A DNA stretch of 64,000 nucleotides from Saprospirales bacterium GYS_P2D (lineage in GTDB: Bacteria; Bacteroidota; Bacteroidia; Chitinophagales; Saprospiraceae). This document shows, one piece after another, positions 26,335 through 36,336 of this stretch. Position 1 is the first letter of the stretch; every line of letters begins with the position of its first letter. Where the stretch lies: NCBI GenBank assembly GCA_009833045.1, contig WUUP01000002.1, positions 372,001-436,000 of the forward strand. Reading direction: 5' to 3'. A program made the position numbers and the translations under genes. The notes below the pieces were generated by a model that saw only the letters and a list, made by a program, of their open reading frames with translations, was not told where the DNA came from and searched no databases.

Positions 26335-26361
26335 CTACAGAAACCCTACAACGTCTCTACA
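26335..26361. promoter_or_regulatory. CTACA triple repeat at 11-bp spacing
   Basis: CTACA starts at 26335, 26346 and 26357, exactly one helical turn apart, in the 124-nt gap before the large PAS kinase gene. It is a candidate binding array for a transcription factor. Similar copies occur near the other kinase genes of the window. Confidence 0.4.
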
Positions 26362-26454
26362 ATACTCCCAAATAGAGGTATCATAGTCGAAGCGCACTTA
26401 TTTTATATTTACATTTAGAGATTGTAGATATGCCCAGATATATCTCAATTTTGA

Positions 26455-29400
26455 ATGAAGACCTTTACAAAAGAAGAAACTCACTCTGTGATGCATAGTC
26501 AGCTCATAGATCATATCAGTGACAGCGCCCTGATACTGTCAGACTGCCAGCATATCTGCTATGTCAATAATGCTGCACTCGATTTATTTCAGTGTGACAA
26601 GTCAGAGCTCATTGGACAATCATTTGTAAAATACTATAACAAATGGAATGCCCTACAGGAAAACTCCACGGACTATCCTATCGAAGTAAAAAACATACTC
26701 CTCCATCTACCTCAAAAGTCTATCAAGTGTAACTTGGTGCTGAGCACAGCCAGAGATATCACAGGATATCAAACCACAGTGCTCATCAAGCCTACAGAAG
26801 ATAGTATATATTCTCTGGACACGAGATCTTTATTGGACTCGCTTTCGGAGGTTATGTATTTTAAGGATACGCAGGGCAAGATCATATTGCCTAATAAAGA
26901 CTTGGCTGCTCAACTGGGCTATTCAAGCGCAGAGGATTTGATTGGAAAAACAGATCAAGAGCTCTTTGGCGAAGATTTTGGGGCTAAAACAAGAAAGAAT
27001 GAAGAGGAAATAGTCCTATCTGGCAAGGCAAAAATAGAGTGGCCAAGTAAACGAATCAATGAGAAAGGCCAAAGCATACATAGCAATATCACAAAACTAC
27101 CTCTCAAAAATAAAAAAGGCGAGGTCGTAGGTATAGCTGGAACATATCGGATGACCACGGACATCATCAAAGATCGCAGAGCGCTCGAAGAACAAAAACA
27201 CCAACTGATCACAACTAATCTCGTAGCAAAAATAGCCTACTGGGAATATGACCTAATCCGGAGAAAATATATCCTCAATGATTTAGCCTACAATATTGTG
27301 GGTTTCACTGCTGAAGAGATGGGGGGCTATGAGTTAGATTTTGAGTTTTTTGCTAAAAAAACCAAACTAAGTAAGGACACTATAGCCTTGATAAACATAG
27401 AAATGTCTAAGGCTTTCAGCACCTCAGATCCAGACTACCGAGCGACATATGTACACCCGTTCATAGACGCCCATGATGAGGAACAATATCTGGAAGTACA
27501 ACTATCGGTAGAGATGAATGACAAAGGGAAAGTCATCAAAATATATGGTACTAATCAAATCGTCACTGAGCAAGTACTGCGAAATCAAAAAATATTTGAA
27601 GATAAACTGCTCTTTGATGAAGTATTCAATAATGTAGATGTTGCCCCAGTAAAGTATAATCTCAAAACCCATAGAGCCGTCTATAGCAGCTATGCTGAGC
27701 GTCTCATCGGATCTCCGGCAGATCAACTCCCTCATACCCCAGAAGAAATCCTGAATGCTATACATCCGGCTGATCAAGAAAGAGCGATCGCTGACTACGA
27801 CCGATTATTTACTGAAGGGGTTTATGATGCCACGCTCAGGGTCCGATTCACTCCAGAGAGTGAGGAAAAATGGGTCCGTCTCAAACTGATCACTCCAAAG
27901 TCAGAAATCAAAAACGTAGAAGAAGTAATCGGAACTATCCAAGATGTAACTGCGTCGAAACGAACCGAAGAGCAACTCCGTAAAAATGAAAACCAAATAA
28001 CAACTGCATGCGAGATAGCCAGATTAGGCCATTGGGAGTTTGACTTACAAAAAGAGGTATTCTCGTTTAATGATCTACTCTACAATGTCCTAAAGACCGA
28101 TGCCAGTATTCAAGGCGGATACCTCATGAGTAGAGCACAATATGCTGAGAGATTTTTGCCTGCCGATACTGCGCAATTAGTCAAAGAAGAAATCGCAAAG
28201 GTCTTAGTTCAAATCGACCAAGAGTACATAAATGATCTCGAGCACCGAATGGCTTTTGGAGACGGTAGCGAGGGCTATGTGAGAGTGCTAATCAAGGGAA
28301 AAAAAAATGAAAATGGCGATATACAATCAGTATTCGGGATCATCCAAGACATCACAGAGCAGAAGCAACTCGAATATAGTCTGCAGGAGAATGAACGTGT
28401 AATATCCTCGGCTAACGAAATTGCCAAAATAGGTCATTGGACTTATGATCTTGATCGTGACGAGTTCACCTTTAATGCCCCCCTGTACTCTGTGCTCAGG
28501 ACGGATGCCTCGACTCAAGGTGGATACACTATGAGTAGTAAAGAATATGCTAAACGTTTTTTACCTATAGAAGCCCAAAGTAGCGTCTCCGAAGGAATCC
28601 AAAAGTTCTTTAGCATTAATGATCCCAACTATATCTATAGAAGCGATCACAAGATCATCTTTGGAGATGGATCGATAGGCCATGTCAAGGTATTAGTCAA
28701 GGCCAGATATAATGAGCTCGGTAATATCATAGGCTCGCTGGGGATCCTCCAAGATATCACAGAGCAGAAGATGCTGGAGCACGAACTGATCGAAAATCAA
28801 CGTGTAATCACCGTATCAAATGAAATCGCTAAGCTGGGTAGCTGGATCTATGACGCTAAAACTCAAAGCTACACCTTCAACGATCTCTACTACAAAATGA
28901 TGAAAACCTCTGTCGATGAAATGGGGGGCTATCAGATTAGCCGAGAAGACTTCAAGCAAAGATTCATACCTACGACAGAAAGACACAAAATAGGCGCAGG
29001 TACGCATCTCTTAAATAATAGCAGTATTGACTCAGTATACGAAGACGATCATCAAGTCATCTTTGGTGACGGCAGCACTGGCTATATCAAGACAACTATT
29101 AAGGGCAATTTTGATACAAAAGGTAATCTAATTGGTGTACTCGGCATATCGCAAGATGTCACTGAGCAGAAGCGACTCGAAAATAAATTAGTGGAGAATG
29201 ATCGAGTCATGACATCCGTCAATGAAAGTGCAAAAATTGGCCACTGGGTATTAGGCTTTCAGTCACGTACCTATGAGTTTAATGACACAGCCTACAATGT
29301 ACTTCGCACAAATGTAAAGCGAGAAGGAGGCTACCTGATGGATCAAGCTGTATTCGCTGATAAATTTATCCCCGTAGAAGATCACTCTAAACTGTGGGAG

Positions 29401-31503
29401 GCTACTAAGCGATTAATAAAGGCGGCAGATCCAACTTACTTTTTTGAGTTGGATCACCGTATCTATTTTGGTGATGGATCTGAGGGATATGCCAAAGTCA
29501 CAGTCAAAGGAAATTTTGACGATCAAGGCAACCTAAAAGGCGTACTGGGTATCACACGAGATATCACAGTGCAAAAAACACTCGAAAATAATCTCAAAGA
29601 AAAGGATGGCATCATCACAGCAGGCAACCAAATCGCCAAGCTGGGCACGTGGACACTTACCATGTCAGATCTCAAACTACATCTGAATGACGAAATATAT
29701 GATGTACTAAAAACCACAGCAAAAGACGCTGGTGAATATATCATAGATAGACAAGACTTTCTCGATCGATACGTACCAAAGTCATCTCAAACAAACATTG
29801 ACCAATTACTACAAAAGATACAAAGCGACCAAAATCCCGATGGCAAATATTCCTTGGATCACGAGCTGATTTTTGGAGACGGCACTACAGGGTATGGAAA
29901 AGTAAGCGTCAAACCGAACTATGATGAAAATGGCAACTTAGTGAGCCTCTTTGGTGTCATGCAAGATATCACTGAGCGCAAGGAGATGGAGCTACAGCTG
30001 ATCCAGAATGAAGCAACAATAAAAAAAGTACATCAGATAGCACAGATCGGCACATTTAAGTATTCAGTACCGGAAGATAGATTTGACTTCAGTCCAGAAG
30101 CCCTAGCAGTATATGATCTCCCTGGGTCAGCCCCTGTTCAGGCTGCAGACTGTACTGAGTATATCCATCCAGAAGACGTGCAGCGGGTCTATGACAGCTT
30201 TAGGTCCTTACCTGCTCTGAGTCCGTCATTAGACTTAGACTATAGATCACTGACTAAGAGTGGGAGCTATAAATGGCTACGACTACATGCCGGAATACTA
30301 TATGACGAATCTGGATCACCCATCGAAATAAATGGCCTCATCCAAGACATCGACCAACAGGTATCCGCAGAGAAGAGACTAACAAGAGCCTACGAAATAG
30401 CTAAAATGAGTCACTGGCACCTCTCTGTGGCGGATGGCATATATACTTTCAATGATCAATTTTACAAAATGATCAGGACCACTGCCAAGAAAGAAGGAGG
30501 CTATACCATGAATATAGATCAGTACTTGAATAGATTTGTACCTGCTCATTTACATGAAAGTCTTTTGGCTACCTATCAAGATATCATCAAGACTCAAGAT
30601 ATTAGCTCATTTCAAAATCAAACCTTCCCATTCATCTATGGCGATGGAGAGATTGGATATCTAACTACTTACATCAGCCCCATCCTCGACAAAAATGGAA
30701 TGATAGCAGAAGCCATAGTGGTCTCTCAAGATGTCACTGAGACTAAGAGGCTGGAAAACGAGCTCCTCTCCTATCAGACGGATCTACAGGATATGGTAGA
30801 CCAACGTACACAAGAACTGGAACAATCGAATAAAGATCTCGAGGCGTTCGCATACTCAATATCCCATGACCTCAGATCGCCGCTGAGACATATCAATGGA
30901 TACGCTACTATCCTACATCATAAAGCAGATGAAATAGCTAAAGAAACGCTAAATGCCTATCTAAGCAAAATATCCGAATCTGCAAATCAAATGGGCAGTA
31001 TGATAGACGCCCTACTCGCTTACTCGACCTATAGCCGGCAGGATCTTAATATAACAGAGATAAATCTCAATGATAAAATATCGAAGATCATAGAACGATC
31101 CGAAGAAAAGCTCAGCAACCGATCAGTACTATGGGATATCCAGCCACTACCCACGATCAGTGGAGATAAGGATCTGATCTATATGGTACTATCTAATATC
31201 ATAGGCAATGCCATCAAATACACCGAGCAAAAAGAGATAGCCAAAATCTCAGTGAATATCTCTGATATAACTGATGCTACAGTGACAATAGCCATCTCTG
31301 ATAATGGTATCGGATTTGATATGCAATATGCTGATGAATTATTCGGAGTATTCAGGCGACTACATAATAGTAAAACTTACGAAGGATCAGGAATAGGCCT
31401 TGCTCATGCTCAGCAGATCGTACGAAAACACGGTGGAGAGATCTGGGCAGAAGGGAAGATCAATGAAGGATCGACCTTTTATATACAGCTACTAAAGGCC
31501 TAA
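26455..31503 (+). CDS. Giant soluble multi-PAS sensor histidine kinase (1682 aa)
   Basis: The protein has no signal peptide or membrane helix, so it is cytosolic. I count eleven PAS-type units starting near residues 16, 123, 252, 387, 516, 652, 787, 921, 1056, 1191 and 1311. Units five to nine follow each other at about 405 nt with a shared pattern (AxxGxW, FND, GGY, FGDGS-GY, GI-QDIT). Then come a linker helix (LSYQTDLQDMVDQRTQELEQ), HisKA with phospho-acceptor H1471 in SISHDLRSPLRHI, and HATPase_c with SNIIGNAIKYTE, DNGIGF and GSGIGLAHA. No receiver domain is fused; the response regulator two genes downstream is the likely partner. PAS ligands (haem, flavin, small molecules) cannot be told from sequence. 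Confidence 0.92.
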   Translation: MKTFTKEETHSVMHSQLIDHISDSALILSDCQHICYVNNAALDLFQCDKSELIGQSFVKYYNKWNALQENSTDYPIEVKNILLHLPQKSIKCNLVLSTARDITGYQTTVLIKPTEDSIYSLDTRSLLDSLSEVMYFKDTQGKIILPNKDLAAQLGYSSAEDLIGKTDQELFGEDFGAKTRKNEEEIVLSGKAKIEWPSKRINEKGQSIHSNITKLPLKNKKGEVVGIAGTYRMTTDIIKDRRALEEQKHQLITTNLVAKIAYWEYDLIRRKYILNDLAYNIVGFTAEEMGGYELDFEFFAKKTKLSKDTIALINIEMSKAFSTSDPDYRATYVHPFIDAHDEEQYLEVQLSVEMNDKGKVIKIYGTNQIVTEQVLRNQKIFEDKLLFDEVFNNVDVAPVKYNLKTHRAVYSSYAERLIGSPADQLPHTPEEILNAIHPADQERAIADYDRLFTEGVYDATLRVRFTPESEEKWVRLKLITPKSEIKNVEEVIGTIQDVTASKRTEEQLRKNENQITTACEIARLGHWEFDLQKEVFSFNDLLYNVLKTDASIQGGYLMSRAQYAERFLPADTAQLVKEEIAKVLVQIDQEYINDLEHRMAFGDGSEGYVRVLIKGKKNENGDIQSVFGIIQDITEQKQLEYSLQENERVISSANEIAKIGHWTYDLDRDEFTFNAPLYSVLRTDASTQGGYTMSSKEYAKRFLPIEAQSSVSEGIQKFFSINDPNYIYRSDHKIIFGDGSIGHVKVLVKARYNELGNIIGSLGILQDITEQKMLEHELIENQRVITVSNEIAKLGSWIYDAKTQSYTFNDLYYKMMKTSVDEMGGYQISREDFKQRFIPTTERHKIGAGTHLLNNSSIDSVYEDDHQVIFGDGSTGYIKTTIKGNFDTKGNLIGVLGISQDVTEQKRLENKLVENDRVMTSVNESAKIGHWVLGFQSRTYEFNDTAYNVLRTNVKREGGYLMDQAVFADKFIPVEDHSKLWEATKRLIKAADPTYFFELDHRIYFGDGSEGYAKVTVKGNFDDQGNLKGVLGITRDITVQKTLENNLKEKDGIITAGNQIAKLGTWTLTMSDLKLHLNDEIYDVLKTTAKDAGEYIIDRQDFLDRYVPKSSQTNIDQLLQKIQSDQNPDGKYSLDHELIFGDGTTGYGKVSVKPNYDENGNLVSLFGVMQDITERKEMELQLIQNEATIKKVHQIAQIGTFKYSVPEDRFDFSPEALAVYDLPGSAPVQAADCTEYIHPEDVQRVYDSFRSLPALSPSLDLDYRSLTKSGSYKWLRLHAGILYDESGSPIEINGLIQDIDQQVSAEKRLTRAYEIAKMSHWHLSVADGIYTFNDQFYKMIRTTAKKEGGYTMNIDQYLNRFVPAHLHESLLATYQDIIKTQDISSFQNQTFPFIYGDGEIGYLTTYISPILDKNGMIAEAIVVSQDVTETKRLENELLSYQTDLQDMVDQRTQELEQSNKDLEAFAYSISHDLRSPLRHINGYATILHHKADEIAKETLNAYLSKISESANQMGSMIDALLAYSTYSRQDLNITEINLNDKISKIIERSEEKLSNRSVLWDIQPLPTISGDKDLIYMVLSNIIGNAIKYTEQKEIAKISVNISDITDATVTIAISDNGIGFDMQYADELFGVFRRLHNSKTYEGSGIGLAHAQQIVRKHGGEIWAEGKINEGSTFYIQLLKA

Positions 31504-31566
31504 TCTCTATTAAAATATCCACTCTTACCTCAAATACAAGTCGGGGATGTTTAGAAAGAATGAAGC

Positions 31567-31582
31567 CTACAGATCATCTACA
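31567..31582. promoter_or_regulatory. CTACA double repeat at 11-bp spacing
   Basis: CTACA at 31567 and 31578 lies in the 183-nt gap before the second PAS kinase gene, about 105 nt from its start. It has the same spacing as the array before the first kinase. Confidence 0.35.
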
Positions 31583-31686
31583 TTGACTTGACAAACACTC
31601 ACATTGGCCAAGGCAGAAGATCGAGTCATATTCTTATTGACTATCTTCACCAGTTGATATGAAGTCGAAGGATCATAAACGACTGA

Positions 31687-34600
31687 ATGAACACTCTTAC
31701 TACGCAATTTCCACATATCCCGCTCAGTTACGGTCTTTTGGATCAGCTCAACGATGCCGTATTTGTACTATCCAAAGATCTTGACGTCGAACATGCTAAT
31801 CAAGCTGCTCTTAACCTATTGAAATGCGAGCTATCGGACATTATAAATACGTCCTGGACTCGATACTGCAGAGAGTGGACACCTACATCTTGCCAAACCA
31901 ACACTACTACCAACGGAGAGCCTTCTGAGACTACTATTAAGTATTTAGATATTAGCGTGCGCTGCCGTATCAGCTATGATCAGCCGGCTCCTGATGATCA
32001 TATCACACTATTAGTCAAGCCTATCAGACATGAGATCTACTCGATGGACAGCGAGCTACTGATTGATGCTCTTTCTGAAGTGATATTTTTCAAAAACACG
32101 GATGGGACTATCATACTCCCGAGCAAACAAATAGTGCGTGATCTGGGCCTGGACTCTCCTGATCTAATCATCGGTAAAACAGACAGTGACTTATTCGAAG
32201 GAGAATTTCCTCATATCACTGCTAATGATGAAAAAGAAGTAATCAAAACAGGAAAACCCAAAGTCGACAGTCCATACACTCTACAGACCCCAGAAAACAA
32301 TACAATACATGGGATCAGAACTCTCCTACCCATCAAGGATCATGAAGGAACAATAATCGCCATAGCCGGAACAAATCGAAACACTACAAAAACTGTACTC
32401 GATAAAAAGAATCTGCAGGATCATCATAACCAACTGGTGACGACCAACCAAATCGCCCAAATAGCCTACTGGGAATATAACTGCGATAATGATATATACT
32501 CACTCAACGAGCAAGCATGCCAAATCATGCATCGGTCAAAAGAGGATTTTGGAGGATATGCTATTTCTTTCGACATTCTATCAAAAGTCTTAAAGCTCAC
32601 AGAAGAAGATCTGGCTGTCATCCGAAATGAAATAAAAAAAGCACTATCTACCAATGATCCTAATTACCAATCCTATTTTAGACATGGATTCACGGATGGC
32701 CGAGGAGAAAGACAGTTTATCAAAGTAACTGTATTCGTATCTCTCGACGATCATAACAAGGTCAAGAGACTGTATGGGACTAAACAAATCATCACAGAAG
32801 AATTCTTAAAAGAGCTAAGTGCTAAAGAGGATCAAGTAATCCTCGAACAGACTTTTGAGAGCGCAAAGATAGGTAGGGTAAAGTATGATATCCGAAAACA
32901 AATACTTCATTACTCACCTCAGGCTCTCAAGGTGATAAGATACCCCAAAGCAGATATCCCACATGATCTACATTCCCTTTTTAGATGTATAGATCCATCA
33001 GACCGTGATCTGCTGATAGCAGAAAATGAAAGATGTAAGCAAACGGGCATGCTCGATGTAGAGTTCAGAGTCACCATAAACAACGTCACGCAGTGGTATC
33101 AGCTGAAGTTGATGCTTCAAGAAAATCCATTTGATAAGAAGAAATATTTATTTGGTATACTACAAAATACCACTGATCAAAAACGCATCGAAAATAACCT
33201 CCGCCAGAGAGAGCAAGAACTCATACGTGCATGTCGGATCGCTAAATTAGCTCCATGGAGGTTTGATTTACGCAAAGGAAAATTCGTGCTCAATGATCTT
33301 ATCTATGAGTTGATCGGTACCTCCATCGAGCAAGAAGGATCATATCTTGTAGAATATGATGAGTGGCTTCGTCGATTCGTTGTGCCAACAGAACAAGAGA
33401 AACTTTTTAATAGTCTCAATGAGCTTTTCGCTCAAAAGGATGAAAATAAGGTGATAAAATTTGAAAATAACATCACATATGCCAATGGTCAAAAAGGCCA
33501 TGCGCAGACCTACATGCATGTCACCAAGGACGAAAATGGCAAAGTAGATGGAGCGGTAGGAATACTACAAGATATCAATGATCTCAAGTCCCTACAGGTA
33601 AAGCTAAAGGAAAACGAAGCATCAATAAAAAACGCACACAAAGTCGCACAGATAGGGACTTGGAAATACATAAAACCCGAAGACCGATTTGAATATAGTC
33701 CAGAAGCCCTGATGGTTTTTGACTTCCCCGAGGATCCCCCCTTGAAAAGTACCGACTGCCCTCACTATATCCATCCTGAGGATATAGACAAAGTATATGG
33801 TATCTTTAAAAATAAGAATGGAGCAACAGCCTTAGAGCTGGAGTTTAGATCATTGACTAAAGACGATAGGTATAAGTGGATAAAATTAAACGTCAGCATC
33901 ACCTATGATACGAATGGGCTTTCGACGGTAGTCGATGGATTAGTACAAGACATTGACAAGCAGAGAAGTGCAGAAGAAAAACTATACGCCGCATATGATA
34001 TCGCTCAAATGGGGCACTGGTACTATTCTTTTCAGGATAGATCCTTTTTGCTTAATGATCAATTCTACAATTTAGCAAAGACATCAATAGGCCAAATAGG
34101 TAGCTATATTCTTAATTTGGAACAATTTGCTCAACAATTCTTACCGTCTGAATCACATCCATACTTCTATAATATTTTTGAAGGCATCTACAAGACAGGC
34201 GACCTGAGTCTCCACGATCGAGAGTATATAGCGTTTCTATTTGGTGACGGTAGTACAGGATGGATCAGTAATAGCATGCGACCCGAAAAAAACAAGGAAG
34301 GTATACTGAAAGGAATCTTAGGAGTCAGTATCAATGTCACAGAAAGAAAAAAGCTCCAAGATCAGCAAAAAGCCAATGAAAAAGTCATCGCTACTGGCTA
34401 CGAAATATCAAAAATGGCACACTGGTCCTACTCATTGAAGGATGGGCTATACACTTTCAATGATCAATTTTATAGACTGGCAGGCACCTCCGCTACTGAA
34501 ATCGGAGGATATACGATGACCTTTGAAGAGCACCTTAACAAATTTGTAGCTCCAGAAGATCATGACGAAATTATGGAGGCCTTTAGTAGTTTTGCTGCTA

Positions 34601-35514
34601 CCGGTAGTCTCGATGCCATTCACAATAAGATATTCAACGTGCCCAAAGGTGATGGCACACGAGCCTATGCCAAAGTACGGATGCAACTACAATATGATGA
34701 TCAAGGCACACCAATAGGAGCCATCGGCGTAACACAAGATGTAACAGAGACTAAAAATCTCGAAAATCAGCTTCTTTCCTATCAGACTGATCTCGAAAAC
34801 AAAGTAAAAATACGTACCGCAGAGCTCGAACAATCAAATATAGATCTCGAAGCATTCGCCTACTCCATCTCTCATGACCTGAGATCACCACTCCGCCATA
34901 TCAACGGATATGCCACGATCATCCAACACAAAACAGATGAAATAGCGAAAGACAAGCTATATACGTACCTTAATAATATATCCGAATCTGCAAATCAAAT
35001 GGGCAATATGATCGATGCCCTGCTCGCCTACTCTACCTATAGCCGACAAGATCTCAATATAACTGAGATAAATCTGAATCATAATATATCTAAGATCATA
35101 GAACGATCCGAAGAAAAACTCACCAACCGAAAAGTCCTGTGGGATATCCAGCCTCTACCCAAAATCAATGGAGATAAGGATCTGATCTATATGGTACTAT
35201 CGAATATCATAGGCAACGCCGTCAAATACACCGAGAAAAGAGAAATTGCGAAAATCTCAGTAAAAATCTCCGAAGAAACAGATCATACTCTCACAATAGC
35301 TATCGCAGATAATGGAATAGGATTTAATATGGAGTATGCCGATGAATTATTCGGAGTATTCAGACGTTTACACAATAGTAAAGCATTCGAAGGGTCAGGC
35401 ATAGGACTCGCTCACGCTCAGCAGATCGTGCGAAAGCACGGTGGTGAGATCTGGGCAGAGGGCAAGATCAATGAAGGGGCTACGTTTTACATAAAACTCA
35501 AGAAAACTAACTAA
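31687..35514 (+). CDS. Giant soluble multi-PAS sensor histidine kinase (1275 aa), paralogue of the preceding gene
   Basis: Eight PAS-type units start near residues 15, 121, 252, 387, 514, 648, 768 and 903, followed by HisKA with H1063 (SISHDLRSPLRHI) and HATPase_c (SNIIGNAVKYTE, DNGIGF, GSGIGLAHA). There is no membrane segment. The kinase core is almost identical to that of the upstream gene (most positions match from LLSYQTDL to the end), whereas the sensor part has three fewer units and lower similarity, so the pair arose by duplication with later gain or loss of repeats. It is 8 nt upstream of a single-domain response regulator, the probable phosphate acceptor. Confidence 0.92.
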   Translation: MNTLTTQFPHIPLSYGLLDQLNDAVFVLSKDLDVEHANQAALNLLKCELSDIINTSWTRYCREWTPTSCQTNTTTNGEPSETTIKYLDISVRCRISYDQPAPDDHITLLVKPIRHEIYSMDSELLIDALSEVIFFKNTDGTIILPSKQIVRDLGLDSPDLIIGKTDSDLFEGEFPHITANDEKEVIKTGKPKVDSPYTLQTPENNTIHGIRTLLPIKDHEGTIIAIAGTNRNTTKTVLDKKNLQDHHNQLVTTNQIAQIAYWEYNCDNDIYSLNEQACQIMHRSKEDFGGYAISFDILSKVLKLTEEDLAVIRNEIKKALSTNDPNYQSYFRHGFTDGRGERQFIKVTVFVSLDDHNKVKRLYGTKQIITEEFLKELSAKEDQVILEQTFESAKIGRVKYDIRKQILHYSPQALKVIRYPKADIPHDLHSLFRCIDPSDRDLLIAENERCKQTGMLDVEFRVTINNVTQWYQLKLMLQENPFDKKKYLFGILQNTTDQKRIENNLRQREQELIRACRIAKLAPWRFDLRKGKFVLNDLIYELIGTSIEQEGSYLVEYDEWLRRFVVPTEQEKLFNSLNELFAQKDENKVIKFENNITYANGQKGHAQTYMHVTKDENGKVDGAVGILQDINDLKSLQVKLKENEASIKNAHKVAQIGTWKYIKPEDRFEYSPEALMVFDFPEDPPLKSTDCPHYIHPEDIDKVYGIFKNKNGATALELEFRSLTKDDRYKWIKLNVSITYDTNGLSTVVDGLVQDIDKQRSAEEKLYAAYDIAQMGHWYYSFQDRSFLLNDQFYNLAKTSIGQIGSYILNLEQFAQQFLPSESHPYFYNIFEGIYKTGDLSLHDREYIAFLFGDGSTGWISNSMRPEKNKEGILKGILGVSINVTERKKLQDQQKANEKVIATGYEISKMAHWSYSLKDGLYTFNDQFYRLAGTSATEIGGYTMTFEEHLNKFVAPEDHDEIMEAFSSFAATGSLDAIHNKIFNVPKGDGTRAYAKVRMQLQYDDQGTPIGAIGVTQDVTETKNLENQLLSYQTDLENKVKIRTAELEQSNIDLEAFAYSISHDLRSPLRHINGYATIIQHKTDEIAKDKLYTYLNNISESANQMGNMIDALLAYSTYSRQDLNITEINLNHNISKIIERSEEKLTNRKVLWDIQPLPKINGDKDLIYMVLSNIIGNAVKYTEKREIAKISVKISEETDHTLTIAIADNGIGFNMEYADELFGVFRRLHNSKAFEGSGIGLAHAQQIVRKHGGEIWAEGKINEGATFYIKLKKTN

Positions 35515-35522
35515 TCAAGAAC

Positions 35523-35927
35523 ATGAAATTAATCTGTGCAGATGATAATGCCGCTGACCAACATCTATTCTCTCTGGCCTGTGAGGAGATAGATCTATCA
35601 TGCGAGGTCATCACCGTGAATGATGGCCAAGAGCTAATAGACCTCATCTCAAATGATCCAGAAGATCATTATGAAGCTTTCATCCTTGATAATAAAATGC
35701 CACGACTGAGTGGTATTGATACTTTAGTCAAAATACGTGAGATGAATGGGCCAGTGTCTCAAGTTCCTGTTTTCCTCCTATCATCCTCAGAGCTTTCAAG
35801 CGATATTAATAAAGCCTACGATGCTGGGGTGAGTGCCTATGTAGTCAAGCCAATAGATTTCTTTGACTTTATTGAAAAAATGAAAGGCATGAAGTCATTT
35901 TGGACCTATCTGAATAAAACAATCTAA
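35523..35927 (+). CDS. Single-domain response regulator (Rcp1-like receiver)
   Basis: The 134-residue receiver has acidic pair D7-D8, phospho-acceptor D56 in FILDNKMPR, S87/S88 at the Thr/Ser position and K109 in YVVKP; all catalytic positions are present. There is no output domain. Such proteins act as phosphate shuttles or by protein contact, as CheY or the phytochrome partner Rcp1 do. Position 8 nt after the second PAS kinase argues that it serves one or both kinases. Its stop codon overlaps the convergent GYF_2 gene by 4 nt. Confidence 0.9.
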   Translation: MKLICADDNAADQHLFSLACEEIDLSCEVITVNDGQELIDLISNDPEDHYEAFILDNKMPRLSGIDTLVKIREMNGPVSQVPVFLLSSSELSSDINKAYDAGVSAYVVKPIDFFDFIEKMKGMKSFWTYLNKTI

Positions 35928-36133
35928 ACTCCTGTAAGACCACTTCTCGAGGGAGCATCTTTAGTCATAGGCTTCGACAAGAACGCCCTAAATACCTCGG
36001 GAATATGCATGAGAGGCTTCCAGTACTCTTCCCCTTCTTTTTTGATAAGTATATTAAAACTTAGCCCTAAAGTCCTGAGGTCCGCTATACTGTGCGGACC
36101 AGAGATCTTTTCACCTATTTTGTAGTAATACAT
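35924..36133 (-). CDS. Small GYF_2 (DUF4339)-type protein
   Basis: The 69-residue protein consists mainly of one GYF_2-like domain: MYYYKIGEKISGPHSIADLRTL followed by LIKKEGEEYWKPLMHIPEV, with the Tyr/Gly-Pro and Trp positions of the family. GYF_2 domains are short modules in bacterial membrane or cytosolic proteins, thought to mediate protein contacts. It is a single gene convergent with the response regulator; a CTACA/TGTAG array lies 67-94 nt upstream of its start. Confidence 0.75.
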   Translation of the reverse strand: MYYYKIGEKISGPHSIADLRTLGLSFNILIKKEGEEYWKPLMHIPEVFRAFLSKPMTKDAPSRSGLTGV

Positions 36134-36199
36134 TCTTGTCTTGTTATTTTAGAGTGCTTACTATTCTGACACATCGAGAGCCAACTGGTCACTAATCGT

Positions 36200-36227
36200 C
36201 TACATATTAATCTACAGAATGTCTACA
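36200..36227. promoter_or_regulatory. CTACA triple repeat at 11-12-bp spacing
   Basis: CTACA starts at 36200, 36212 and 36223. It is upstream of the GYF_2 gene (minus strand) and downstream of the PAS kinase operon. The stretch ATGTCTACAAGA inside it recurs exactly before the hybrid kinase gene at 51796. Confidence 0.35.
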
Positions 36228-36274
36228 AGATGACATCACTTTGATCTTCTAAGGCCCTTAGTCAGTCACTATGC

Positions 36275-36296
36275 AGAAAACCCTTCGCCTGCGAAG
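36275..36296 (-). terminator. Possible terminator of the isoaspartyl peptidase gene
   Basis: Arms CTTCGC and GCGAAG with a 2-base centre, followed on the minus strand by GGGTTTTC. It lies 40 nt past the stop codon of the peptidase gene. The stem is short, so this is tentative. Confidence 0.35.
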
Positions 36297-36336
36297 ATAT
36301 GACAGCAATACTCCAGACACTGACGATAAGTACTCA

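Noticed and set aside
28000-30040. Repetitive DNA that could suggest a repeat array or CRISPR
   Set aside because: The roughly 405-nt repeats are in-frame PAS coding units with diverged sequence; there are no short identical repeats with unique spacers.
32050-35514. Second kinase as a broken copy of the first
   Set aside because: All PAS and kinase motifs, including H1063 and the ATP-binding boxes, are intact, and the frame is uninterrupted.
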